NCBI GenBank assembly: GCA_029964075.1
Contig: CM057140.1
Location: 6,218,643 to 6,282,642 of the forward strand
Reading direction: 5' to 3'
Length of the DNA: 64,000 bases
From: Patiria pectinifera
Taxonomy: Eukaryota; Echinodermata; Asteroidea; Valvatida; Asterinidae
A program made the translations under genes and the position numbers. The notes below the pieces were generated by a model. The model was not told the origin of the DNA. It did not search any database and saw only the letters and a list, made by a program, of their open reading frames with translations. This document shows positions 23,987-37,400 of the stretch, in pieces (positions within the stretch are counted from its first letter, which is position 1; each line of letters starts with the position of its first letter).

Positions 23987-25300
23987 ACCTCCATTTGCAC
24001 ACGCCGAGCATGTCTATTTTCACAGGCATCGTACACGGAATAAGCCGCACCACCGTCAGATTTTTTTGTATTAATTTGAAAAGAAAGAGTTATACTACAC
24101 AAAAGACAGGACAATTCGAAGAGGTTAGTTGGCAATCTGTATTCTGAACGAGAAACGTGACAAATACCACGATAATATGGCAACCCATCCTAAATCCAAT
24201 CCCCCTCCCGTCACAGGTCAAAAATGGTAAAGTCTTGTTGCTAGGGCATCTACTTCCACATATCCCTCAGGGATTAACAATAGAGTGATTCCGTGCTGTG
24301 AGGCATCGTGCAAATACACACAAAGTATTGCGTGCACGCTTGCCGTGGTTTCCCTGTTCGAGCCCACGCGGGGACAGGATGTTGGCAACATTCCGGTTGG
24401 GAAACTAAATAATCGGGGATAAACATTGTAAAGATAAACACATAGGCCTACATGTACATTGCTATCCATGCGGCCGTATATGGCCACAAAGATTGCACTT
24501 AGAGCCAAACTGAGTACGGGAAATTGCTCAGCCCGACCGCACGGTACCTGGTCCGGAAAAATCTCCCAAAATGAGTACATGTACATGTACCCACCCTGAC
24601 ATTCGTGTTGAATGATGCTACATGTTCATTGTGTAGTATGCATTGACCCCGTCTGTTTGAATGGGCTATTTACACACAATGTTCACAAAGTCTGTGTTGA
24701 ACTTGACTGTGGCAATTTAGAGCAGACTGTTATAGCAGCAAATATCGCTTGATGAGCATGCCCTACATGTAGTGTAGAAATGTTTAATCTGTGGTAAGAA
24801 ATACTTGTGAATACCTGTGAATCAGTATTTGTAGCATTCAACTACATGTACAGATTTTTTTTTTCCGTATCTCAAAAAGAGTAGCTCTACACCTTGCCAT
24901 TTTCAAAAGTCAAAATTTTTGACCAAAAATAATATCACCAGCAAGTGGTTTGACGAAAGCAACATGTATATATACAAGTATCTCTAGAGCCTTAGAATGG
25001 GATGAAAGTGCATTTGAAGTAACTTGCCAAGCTACTGCACTGTATCCTTGATGCTGCTGATAAGTGAGCAATGCTTACCACACAGGTAACTTGTCACATC
25101 AGCCATGAGGGCAAATACTTGCCAACTATTTTATCATTGGGAGAAATTGTTTCATAGGACATTACTGAACTGCTAACAATTTTCTACTAGATCGTGTCTG
25201 ACTGGCAACATTCTAAAGCATGTGTCGTGTATCAAGACTGTTTATCCGTATTACATGTACAATTGTAATACAATAATAATATATGTGTTCAGTTGTGTTC
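23987..25300. other. Flanking DNA upstream of the SET-recombinase gene
   Basis: No coding region is recognised. A weak tRNA B-box-like TGTTCGAGCCC near 24355 could be SINE remnant, but no A box pairs with it. Short ACATGTAC repeats occur near 24575. Confidence 0.4.
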
Positions 25301-25305
25301 ACAGG

Positions 25306-25414
25306 ATGAAGCTGCGACAGCGGAAAAAACAACCAATGGAGGTGTTGAGAAAATACTGCACCCTTGGTGAAGACAGGCCTGGACTTGTTTCACGCTTTGT
25401 TAATACAAATGTTG
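25306..25414 (+). CDS. Exon 1: N-terminal lead into the SET domain
   Basis: The exon encodes 36 residues starting MKLRQRKKQP and ending FVNTNV, plus one base of the next codon. The basic stretch RQRKK is followed by GEDRPGL, which I associate with the lead-in to SET domains of this KMT5A-like family. The donor is GTAAGG at 25415 and an acceptor TTCACAG ends at 25304. The ATG at 25306 is the first in-frame Met after that acceptor, so it may be the start or an internal Met. Confidence 0.7.
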
Positions 25415-28400
25415 GTAAGGATATCCATGTACATGTTCGTAGTTACTGCATTTGTTAAAAGCTCTATTTTTGCTATGGAGGTTGAATTATAATTGTGTTT
25501 TTTACATGCTGGTTTCAGGCATCCCCTTCACCAGGTTCACCCACATTTTCTTGTATTTTTCTTTCAATTCAAATCTTTTTTACCCTGCTTCACAGGACGC
25601 GGTGTCTTCACAACGGTGCCATTTCCAGCTAAGGCATTTCTGCTTGAGTATAGAGGGGACTTCATCCCTTTTAAAGAAGGAGAGAGGCGAGAGAGGGAGT
25701 ACAAGCCTGAAGCTGGAAGTTTTATGTATTTTTTTAAATACAATGGAAAGAGATGGTGGTGAGTACTAGTGCTCTATCCATCAGATTTGTATACAAATTG
25801 CTGTGATGCTAACACTCCTCAAAATACACTGGATCCTGAGTGTCTCATGTATGTTGTATACAACTCTCTGAGCATACTCTGGTTTTCAGTATTAGCCTGC
25901 TGGTCTCCAACCCCAGCCCATGGCAGCGGCTTTGGTAACAACAATGGAATACTTTTTATGCCCCGCGGCGAAGCCGAAGGGGCATACTGTTTCCGCCTTG
26001 TCCTTCCGTGGGTGGGTGTGTGTGTGGGTGTGTGTGTGTCCGGACAAATCTTGTCAGCACGATAACTTGAGAAATACTTAACATATGAACTTCAAATTTG
26101 GTTTGTGTATTGTTCTTGGTAATCCTAAGAACCCTTTTGCATTTGGGACCGGAAGGTCAAGGTCAAGGTCACAGTGACTAAAACAAAAGAAATTTTGTCA
26201 GCGCGATAACTTGAGAAATACTTTACATATGAACTCCAAATTTGGTTTGTGTATTGTTCTTGGTAATTAATCCTAAGAACCCTTTTGCATTTGGGGCCGA
26301 AAGGTCAAGGGTCAAGGTCACAGTGACTAAAACAAAAGAAATTTTGTCAGCGCGACAACTTGAGAAATACTTTACATATGAACTTCCAATTTGGTTTGTG
26401 TATTGTTCTTGGTAATCCTAAGAAGCCTATTGCATTTGGGGCTGAAAGGTCAAGGATCAAGGTCACAGTGGCTGAAACAATAGAAATTTTTTCAGCACGA
26501 TAACTTGAGAAATACTTTACATATGAACTTCAAATTTGGTTTGTGTAATGTTCTTGGTAATCCTAAGAGGCCTATTGCATTTGGGGCTGAAAGGTCAAGG
26601 GTCAAGGTCACAGTGGCTGAAACAATATAATTTTTTTCAGCACGATAACTTGAGAAATACTTAACATATGAACTTCAAATTTGGTTTGTGTATTGTTCTT
26701 GGTAATCCTAAGAAGCCTATTGCATTTGGGGCCAAAAGGTCAAGGGTCAAGGTCCCAGTGGCTAAAACAATACAAATTTTGTCAGCGCGATAACTTGAGA
26801 AATACTTTACATATGAACTAATTCAAATTTGGTTTGTGGATCGTTCTTGGTAATCCAAATAGGCCTATCGCATTGGGGGTCGAAAGGTCAAGGGTCAAGG
26901 TCACAGTGGCTAAAACAATAGAAATCTTGTATTTATTCTGTGATTATAGGGATAAGAGATTAATTCATATAAAACCTACAGAAGACACTAATGCTGTCAA
27001 TGAACGTTCCATGTGACCAAGGTACATGTACATGTAAGTTGATGTTAAAAGAGTGGTGTTATGTCATGGGAACAGTCACGGTTGCGGGGCATTTGTGTTT
27101 GTAAACACACCTGACTTGTTAATTCTGTTGTAAACGCTCCATGAATCTTTTGCTGTTTGCTGCTTCACTGATATAAGAATGTGTGTGCAAAGAATGTGCA
27201 AAAAAACCTTTACAGCTGTAGGTTAAAAGCCACTTTTTTTGTGTTAAAAACCCAAAGTGGCTTTTAACCTACCCCAACCTTTGAAATTTGCAGAATCTTG
27301 GATTCAGCAATGTTAGGATTAAGTTTATACATGTACTTCTGGAAACCTTAAGGCATCCCTTGAGGCAAGCCCTCTCCATCTTACTTTAGCAGGGGTCCTA
27401 ACGCGTTGGGTGTTTGAAAGCAGCCGAAATGATCCCAAAACCGCATTTACAATGGGGCGAAATAAATGAAATTAATCACTGTTTCAATCACAATTTTCCC
27501 TAAGACCCACATGCACCTACCCCTAATGACTATGAGAATTGGTCAGTGGTATTTCAGACCAAGATACCTACTAAATGTGGGGAAAAATGAAGAGCGGAGT
27601 AAACGACATACTTCGTGTACAATTCCCTCCATCACACTACACATGCGTTGAGCCAATGGCGAGTTCGACCATTCAGAGAAAGGGGGGGGGGGCAAATATT
27701 TGTTAGGTCATTTCTGGCGTCATGCCTGGCCGGAAAGAGTTCCATATACGAAGTTCACTTGACACCCCGTGTATAAAGGTTATGACACTGTTCTGAGAAA
27801 TGATCGATGTGTCATCTATGAAAATGCTCGTATTTTTTCACTGCTGAAATTGACTTCTATGACATGTAATTGTTTCTGGGGGGTGATGAATCATTATGGG
27901 GACAACTAAGTAAACCTTGTTTATGGAATTATTTCGGTCTGGCCTGCTGGAAGCAGTGTGATTTGCATTGCGGCACTATATACACCCCGCTCTCTGAATG
28001 ATCGAATCCACAAACAGTCTGGAACTCCACCATTGGCTCAATGCAAGTGTAGCGTGATGGAGGGAATCGTACACGAAGTATGCCCGGAAGTAGCTAGTTA
28101 AGTTGCACTATGAAATTGGTTCACTGGGAAAACCTTACAGAAATGGTTTAAGTCCTATGTGTTATGCCTGGTGTTGGCAGTAATAACTTACTCATGTACT
28201 AACAGTTTGGAACTACATGTACATGTACATTACCAGTTTGATATATTTATACATGTATACTTATTTGTACATGTAATATGCCACTAACACTACAAGTAGT
28301 TATCACACGAGCCCAAGTGGAACATGAAATAATGTCTTGCATCTGTGTCCAGCATAACACAAGGCTGAAGGTATACGGGACACAGATGCATTACATCCGT

Positions 28401-31400
28401 GTTCCACGAGTGCAAGCATGATAACGAATTTATCTTCAAGCAAACTTGACACACAGTATAGATGTTATACATGTAGGGGCCTATTTCTACGAACGCACCT
28501 TTGAATTTACAGTAAATATTGCAGCTGTTCTGTTTGTTTTGCTTTTAGCATAAAAATAGCCCATTGCATTGAGTTTGAATAGCGCATTACCTGAGGTCTG
28601 ATATAAACCGTACAATGCAGTGATACATCACAATACGTTGCCATGGATCAACCAATCAGATTGGCGAATTCAACTTTGCTTGAAGATAAGGTACGTTTTC
28701 TCTACTCTTAATTTTCATCCTGGGCTCAGCACCCAGTTTTGTGCTGGCTGAAAGCACTTGGATTGGAAAAAAGCATTAACAACGACTTCTCATTTACCAT
28801 TGACAATAGTAACTCAAGATAAAACCCTTTCACATCTTATTTCATCTGTATCTAGTGTGGATGCAACCCACTCAGAGGGTTTGGGGAGGTTAATCAATGA
28901 CAGCATTCCTACTGAGGCAAACTGTAAAGCTGTCATTGTCGACGACTGTCCTGGAGGCCTGAAACTCTGTCTGTTTGCCGTAAAAGACATCGACGCTGGA
29001 GAGGAACTGAGATATGATTATGGAGTTAAAGACCTTCCATGGAGAATTAAGGCAAGTAAATTATGTCATAATTGCAATTTCATTTAAGTTTTATGTCTTG
29101 TGCTTTCTTTTCCATGGTGCAAACATAAGGTGCAATGTTTCCTGCCCATTATAAGCAGCAAACAAAAACAAAAACAAGTTCTTTCATACAATGATACATG
29201 TATGTGAAATAACAAGTATTTTAATAAAAATATGGGCTAATGTTATTAGAGCAATTTCAGACTCTTTGGGAACTTCATTAGCTTTTGGCAACAATGCTGT
29301 TTCTGTGGAACAAATAACTCTTATTTAGAATCTGTAAAGAAACAATATACATGTACAAACAAGAGTTATCACTTTTAGTTGGGTATTCTCCCAACCCTTT
29401 GTGTTGAGGGAGCGTCTCAACAGTCGGAACGTTCCGCTGGGCACACTGGCCGTACTTTTCCTGGCATATGTGCCCGCCGGAACGTTCCATCGGAACGGTC
29501 CGCCAGAACGGTCTGCTAGAGGAAATATACTCGCCGAAGTGTGAATATGACGGTTTCCAACCAAGCGAGCTGGTACTCGTATTATGAGCTGGTACATTGG
29601 TTATCGTGCATCTTTGTGTGTGTGTGTGTGTTCACGAAAATGACTGAAAATGGCTCCAGTTGCGCGCGAATCTTGCCGTGACTGAAGATGTGTCACAGAA
29701 GCAACCTTTTTTCCTGTTTGGGTCTCATGTTTTATTGAATCAAACCCCAGATTACTGTTAATTTTATTTCATTGCAAATTGATAACATTAGGCCTAACTT
29801 GTCTAATTCAACAACGTACCTCATCGTCACACAAACGAAAGAAAATATTTAAGATAGGCACATGATACCCATTTACGGATATTCCATCTGGACTGTTCGC
29901 ATTCACAAAGGACCGCGGAACGTTCGCCGTTCCGACGGGCACACAGACCGTTCCAACGAAAGGCTGGAACGTTCCCGTTCCGACTTTTGAGACACTCCCT
30001 TAATGAAAATTTTTTGCAGTGTTCACATGTCCATTTATTATGGGATGCCCAGTAACATCATATGAGTGATCATCACAATAAAATTGTGATGATGAATCAT
30101 TGTTAGAAATGTTAAATGTGTTTTTGATTTCATTTGCATTTTTTGTCTTGTCAGGATTCACAAGCAGAGAACCAACCTGTCCAGAAAATGCCATCACCGC
30201 TGGAACAGTTGTCATTTTGTGGTCTGCGAAAGGTATATTTTTTTAATACAGGCACTTGGTATTGTTTCTGTTGATTTTTTGTTAAGAACACTTTCCACCT
30301 GGACAAGAAGCACCCGCTTATCGGTTGAAAAGAGCCATATTAGCAGGGAGTGTTCATTTTATTGGTAGCAATGCGACATTTATGCGTGCTTTTTATAGTT
30401 CATGAAGTTCAGTTCTGACCAAAAGAGCGTCCGTGGCTAGGAAAATTACACACTCTCTTGGTCCAGCTCGAGGCTCATACTGTCCATTTCTGTGGGGTGT
30501 GGCATCATGAAAAATAAAGTGTTATGTTAAATTGATAATTTTATTGAACAGTATTAGTTAAGAGCTTTCTAACAAGACATCCCTCAAAATTATTTGCCCA
30601 CAATAAGCAATCAAACAATTTGATTTTTTTAAAAATTTAGCACCCATTCATGATTCAGTTTTTGAAGGAAGGTAGTGTATGCATGCGCTTTTGTGACTGC
30701 AGTTTATGTCAGCCATATAGCTATGTAATAACTGAACACGTTGGCTTGTCATACCACAAGATTTGTACATGTACACTCCGAGAACATTTGAATTGTAAAA
30801 AGCTACTTTTAGGCAAGCAAATGCAATCAGGAAAATTTATTGAGGGACAGAATATTCCTTCAGATTTCAGTTTGGAAAAAAAATAATGCTCGGACAGTAC
30901 ACCATTAATAAATATATGAATTGTCTGCCAGCCAAAACATATGGTACATGTACATGTATGTGCAACAAGTGCACGTTAAAAATTTAATAAAAAAGTTCTC
31001 CAGAAAACACATTCTGTGTTGGAAATTTGGATAAATTCAAATTTGCTAGACATACAAGTAATGTGCCTCTGCTCAAATGGTGCATATCTGTCTGTGAAAG
31101 GATTTCCACATTCATCCCTTGTGATTTCCTGAGACAGTTTAGCATTCAGAGTTTCACCCTGTGTTTTCTTTCTTTTCTGTGCATTGCTCAGCCAACAAAA
31201 AGAGGAACAAAGAAGGGGACGATAAAAAAGGACGAGAGTGATGATGAATTTTCGCTGGGAGGTGGTGATGAACTACCACCCTGGCCATCCTCAGGTAAAA
31301 TGTCCACCAAATTCTATAAAACTTTCTCTTGGCAGTTTTTCAGTTAAGGTTTTCCAGAGAATTTGAATGGTCATTCACACTTGCAATGGATTTGTATGAA

Positions 31401-34400
31401 GTGGAGCACCCACAGACGAGCTCTGATGACCTGCTTACGACACATTTTGTGGGTCATTTAGTGTCATTTCAACATAATGGTACTTTAACCCCACAGCTTA
31501 AAATAAGCTACATGCATCTCCACACGTACATACCCATGCAAAGCCAAATTTTCCATCATTTATAAGTTCTTTTAATGGGCTGTGTCCCATAAAATAAAAC
31601 AAAATCGTACATGCAGTGCAGAGGAAATGTATTAGAAATGGCTTTTGGCCTGGAGGTATGCTTTTACTCTTTTTTACTTTATTTATTTTTTTGTTCATAG
31701 GGCCAAAAAAAAAATAGTTCTGCTTCCGATGACATGCCTTTCAAAAATACAATAAACTCCGGCTAAGACAGCACTCTCGGGACCAGAGAATTTGTGACGG
31801 CTTACGCGAATGTTGGCTTCTGCTGCAAGACGTCATTTTGCCGACTTACACAAATTGAATCACGGAGTGAAAAAAATTAATTGAATTTGGGCCTATGCAC
31901 ATCTGTATCTGGATCATGCAAACAAGATTTATGGCTAAAATTCAAAGGCTTTGATTTTACCCTGGTTTATTTCTACATCCCTGGTTGATTCCAGCAAATA
32001 TATCCTCAATGTTTATCATCACAAACAGGCTGTGGTATTGATCACAGAAAGTCATGCAAGACGGCCGATTTAAGCGATATGACGGTTTATACGTTGTCGG
32101 TTTAGCTGGAGTTTACTGAAGGGTCGGTCGGTCAGAAATTTGGGAGGGGGGGGGCAATTCTTTTTTATGCAGATTGAATGGGGTATTCAATTATATACGA
32201 AGTTTTAGCCTGAACTATTTCCATTGCACTATGAAAGCTATACACGAAAGTGAATAAAACCTACCTTTAATTATTGTCAATATATTTACGTTCAATAATT
32301 TCAAAAAATAATGGAAAATTCAGGTCATTCGCAGCATATGCACAACGCTAGTCAAGACGCGGGGAGCTGGCCAAAACTCCGAGGTGTTCGATGCGTGCGT
32401 GTGTGGCGAGCGGCCCACCGTGGGCTGACAGACCTGTTTTTAACGGTCAAAAATTTCGGGAAACACGCGGCATGTATCACTCCAAATACGAGTAGTGCGA
32501 TCTCAAACTTAAATCTTTAACACAGAAAATACATACACAGACAAGCTAGATCAATTCTGTAAATTAACTTGCAAAAATGTTCTTTCTCCATTGGTGTACA
32601 TGTATTCTTGGCATTTTTACGATGTTGAATCCGACCAGTTGACCGTGGCCTGCTCTGCTGGTGCGCTAGTCGCATAGCTATGGACTGGTTTCCGTATTTT
32701 CATCATGTCTTCTAAATTATAGGTGATTATAGTCACCGTGACATCGAATTGCAAAGTAGTTATATCGCGAAGCGAAAGTTTGTAAATATAATGGAGGTTT
32801 CTTTTGAAAAAAAGTGAATGTAAGTAAGAAAACAAATAAATACTAGCATTATTTTATGCAAAAGGGTTGTTAAAAGGTATTTTGAGACAGAAAAGACGAC
32901 AAGACTTTTTTTCATTTATTCAATTTTTGTTTGGAATTGCCGATAAAATTTTTAGGGTTGAAGCCTAAATATAGGGTCGGTCAGGATACCGGAAGCAGAA
33001 CTATTCTCTTTTTTGGGGCCTAATGTAAGCAACAGAATTGGGAAAACATTGTTCATGACACTCTTTCACTGTTCAAAGTTACTAGTTCTCAGAACTGTTT
33101 CTCAAAAGTAAGTTGTACTTTTGACTCGTTTGTAGATGGCATTGGCTTGTGTTTTTATAAATAAACACAGGTCAGTGAGTGTGTCACATATGGCTAAGAC
33201 CAGTTTGTTTTTTCAAGGTATTTCACGTGCTCAGGATTGCGTATGCATGCAAGCTCAGAAATGCGCTCATGCTCAGAACTTTTAAAAAGGACCGGTATGT
33301 TTTCCGCCACCAAGCGCCTCAAGTTGTGAAAGTATCACATGACATGTCAATTGGTCTGGTATTTCATGCAGAAAGGCTGGATGTCATAGTCTATAAACTT
33401 CCAAAGCAAGCATTGAATTAAAAGGCCAAGCTGAAGTCGTTATATTTGACTGCAGTCAGGGAATTTGGTTGAGTTTGGATGGGATGATTCGCCATTTAAT
33501 AATCTATTTCATTATGAATACATGCACATATTATTTTCTTCAAAATTCAGTTTAAGAATTGCTTTTCTTTCTTTGCTGAAGTGCAATGTGAATACAGATG
33601 AATGGCATTGTTCCTTGTGACTGAGGAGAAAGCACCATCAAATCTAGACAAAGCATCCTGTTTCGCAAGGAGTTTTTGTTGAATTGGGTCTAATGTGTGC
33701 CAAATACATGTTAAATTGGCCTCAGAATGTACTTAGAACCTTAACCCATGCTTACCTGCTCTGCAGTGTACGTAGTATTCCATTTAAATAATATTTATTA
33801 ACAGAAAATCAATAAACTGCACAGTGCTCTAGTGGTTTGGAACTTTGCATTGTTGTTTCAAGTGCTACATCAACTAATGGGTTAATGACTCAACTTGTGT
33901 TTTACTTAGGGTCGGACTCTGATTCCAGCAATTATGTCCCCAGCTCCAGTGATGATGAGAGTGATGTGTTTGAGCCACTGCAGCTGCCAAGTTCAAGTAA
34001 GTTGATATTTAATGTGAAGTAATTAGTAAACTCTGAGTTGATTTCCCATTGCTGTAATAGTCCTTTTACCTAACAATTTTTTTTGTACTATAGTCTGGAC
34101 ACTAATTTCAGTGAATTACATGTTGTATGTTAATAGGGAAGGCAAGTTGTACAGTCACCCCGAGTGAACACCATTCCAGTGAAGAAGGTATGGGCAGTTG
34201 CAGTGTTGTGCTTATCAGTGATACCATGAAGGGAATATAAGTCTAATTACATGTACAGCTCATATGTAGTTTTCTACTTTTTGCATTAGAGTTTGATTTT
34301 CCGTTTGCTGCCTTATTTAACTGTTAGGGTTCACTGTTTAGGGTGAAAAAGTAAAACTGGCATTATACTTCTCTATATTTTATGTCAGGAAACTTCGGTT

Positions 34401-37400
34401 TTATGCATCTTTGATTTCTTTCTTTCACCTTCTCAAATAAGTAGTTACCCACCCCTTCCTAGGTTGTCACCAAAAGTTTATTTATTGTTTTATTCATAGA
34501 AATAAAGAGTGTAGTACATACTTGGTAGTAAGATAATTTGTCTTTGGTTTCGGATTTTTCCTTTCCATGCTAGAATGTGAGAAAAGGTGTGGATCTTCAT
34601 CTGAGGTATGTGTAATGCAGGATCTAGGGTTTTTCCAATTTTCAACGTTTTGATGTGTTCTAAAATTTTAATCTACTGGAAATCTGCATATAAAAATGTG
34701 CTTTATCCATTGGGATGCCAGTTTAGCTTCATCTGCATGCCTAATTACTACTAAAATTAATGAGAGTTTTAGTTTTACTTGCACCATTGTGACTTTCATT
34801 TCCTGTAATTCTTTTCTTTTGCATTTTATATTCTCGCTTTATTGTTTTAAAAGCATCCCTGTTGGTTATCAGTCAAGAGATAGTTCTATTGTGTAGTTGA
34901 CATAATATTCTTTTTAGGAATACAGTAAACTCCGGCTAAACCGACAACGTATAAACCGTCATATTGCTTAAATCGACCGTCTGTCAAGATTGTCTCTAAT
35001 GCATTTCCATTGACAAATTTTGTTTCTAAGCCGGCCATTATAAGCCGCCATTTCGCCTATATCGTTACTTTCAGTCTCATTTCCTCAAAGCCACACAAAT
35101 TCCTCTGTATAAGTCGGCATCATGCTCTGGGGTTTATAAGAAGTGTCGAGTGAAAAGTCCCACACACTGCTTTTTATGGCACGGCCCGTGATTGATGCAC
35201 GTGCGCGATCAAAAAGGGGTTTTCCCGATTGCACATCAATACCAGCACCCCCTCTCGACTGCACGCATGCACTCTGTTCATTTTGGGAGTCCCCTTATTG
35301 TACCAGTTCCATGCACATACGAACATACGTGCACAATGTACATGTACACTACATGCACATGGCCGGCCATGGACGTGCAGTATGCAAGTGATCTGTATCG
35401 TACCACTGTTAACGCTTGCCGGTCGCGTTGTCCTTGCTTCGTACGCACATACATGTACATGCATGATTTTCTGTGATCAATACCACAGCCTGTTTGTGAT
35501 GATAAACATTGAGGATATATTTGCTGGAATCAACCAGGGATGTAGAAATAAACCAGGGTAAAATCAAAGCCTTTGAATTTTAGCCATGAATCTTGTTTGC
35601 ATGATCCAGATACAGATGCGCATAGGCTACATGTATAATTCAATCTATTTTTTTCACTCCATGATTCAATTTGTGTATTTGTGTAAGTCGGCAAAATGGC
35701 GTCTTGCAGCAGAAGCCGACATTCGTTTAAGCCGTCACAAATTCTCTGGTCCCGAGAGTGCCGTCTTAGCCGGAGTTTACTGTACTATATTTCCTTTCCC
35801 ATTTTTAGTTTTATGCTCTGGTTTGAAGTGCATGTTTCTCATTTTTTATTTTAATTTCCATTTTGGGGATGATCCTTTACAAAGAGTTAATACCCTCGTT
35901 GCGTTTAACTTTGTATTGTTGATGCATTGTTTTGACCAGATTGAATAGAAATGGCTAACAGGATGTTTTTGTTGAGAGCTCTCTACCATTTTGAGTGACT
36001 GCTCTCTGGGAAATTACAAGTAAGTTTTATACAGTGTGCATGTTCCTTGCCAACTTTAACATGGTTTATTTCCTTAAAATGGTTAAATGTATTGTCAGTA
36101 TGTTGGTTTTTTTTTTCCATTTTGGTTGGAGGTTTTAGGCAAATAGTTTTAAATCTTGTTCTGTAACATAACAAGTTAAAAGGAACGTGTTTTAGTTAGT
36201 AAGGTAAATGTATTTAGGATTTATGGATTTTTTGTTTTCATGGCTATGTAAACTTTAGGTTTTATTTCCTGACAATTGAAGTTGGAAAATGGTGTTTTCA
36301 AAGATAGGATTGCCTAGTCATGCTGTTTGCACACAATTTATGCTTGTTTTTTTTTAAATTTTTTTTTTAGGTTAACCCTGCAACCTCAAGCAGACCTAAG
36401 CGCCCCTGTGTTTACTGCGGGGAAATGCAATCACAGCTCAATAGGCACTTGAGGCGGCGGCATAAAAGTGAAGAGGAGGTAAAGGCTGCTCTTAACCTAC
36501 CAGATCAAGAACGACTTAAAGCAATGGCCACACTGAGAAAAGACGGAATCTACAAAGAAAACCTCACCAGGTTAAACACTAGCGACGGTCACGATGCCAC
36601 ATTGCTAAGGGAGAGGTGTCAAGGGTCATCAGAGGTCGTAATGTGTGGGCAATGCAGGGGTTTTTACAGTAAGCACAGAATTTGGCGGCATAAACAAATA
36701 TGTCATGAAACAGCTGTCAACAAAGTGGCATCCGTTCCTGTGACTTCTCTAGTAGGAGTGAAGGATAAGAAACACGATATGTTCCAGACGAAAATCTTGG
36801 ACAGGTTCCGTGGTGATGAAGTGGGGAATGTTTGTAGAAGTGATTCTATGATCATCAACCTGGGAAAGAAGTTGTGGTCAAAATCTGCTACAAGAGAGAA
36901 GGCAGTTGTAATGAACGACATGAGAAGGCTCGGACACTTGCTGGTCAAATTGAGGCACCTGTCAGGGAAGCCAAATCTGGTTGGGGAGGATCTCATCCGA
37001 CGAGAAAATTTTCCCAAATTAGAGGAAGCTCTGGATGAGTTGACCGAGAAAGAATCAAATGAAATGAAGCATGGGCTTCGTCTCAGTATTGGGTACTTGC
37101 TTAAGAAGGCTGCCAAGGTTATGAAAGCGGTGTACATCATTGATGGTAGGCTTGATCTTGCTGAGGAGGTGGACCGATTCCTTGCAGTACTTGACCTCAG
37201 CTGGGACTTTCTGTTCAACAGAAGCCTGTATGCAGTTGAAGGGAAACGCCAGGCAGTACTTAGGAAGCCTCACTCCATGCCTCTGGAAGAGGATATCATG
37301 AAAATGAAGAACTACACCATCAAGTCTATGAATGAGATCATCAATGACCAGTATTTGGCCTGGGATGAGCATGTGTACACTACTCTTCGGTCATTGATTG

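Noticed and set aside
24340-24400. tRNA or SINE head around TGTTCGAGCCC
   Set aside because: Only a B-box-like string is present; no A box at the right distance and no cloverleaf.
35143-35561. Overlapping frames on both strands at 35.1-35.6 kb
   Set aside because: They lie inside the Tigger-like element in ACATGTAC-rich DNA and have no transposase motif.
36703-37372. Minus-strand frames of 105 and 171 codons under exon 9
   Set aside because: They are antisense shadows of the recombinase exon, which has the recognisable domain.
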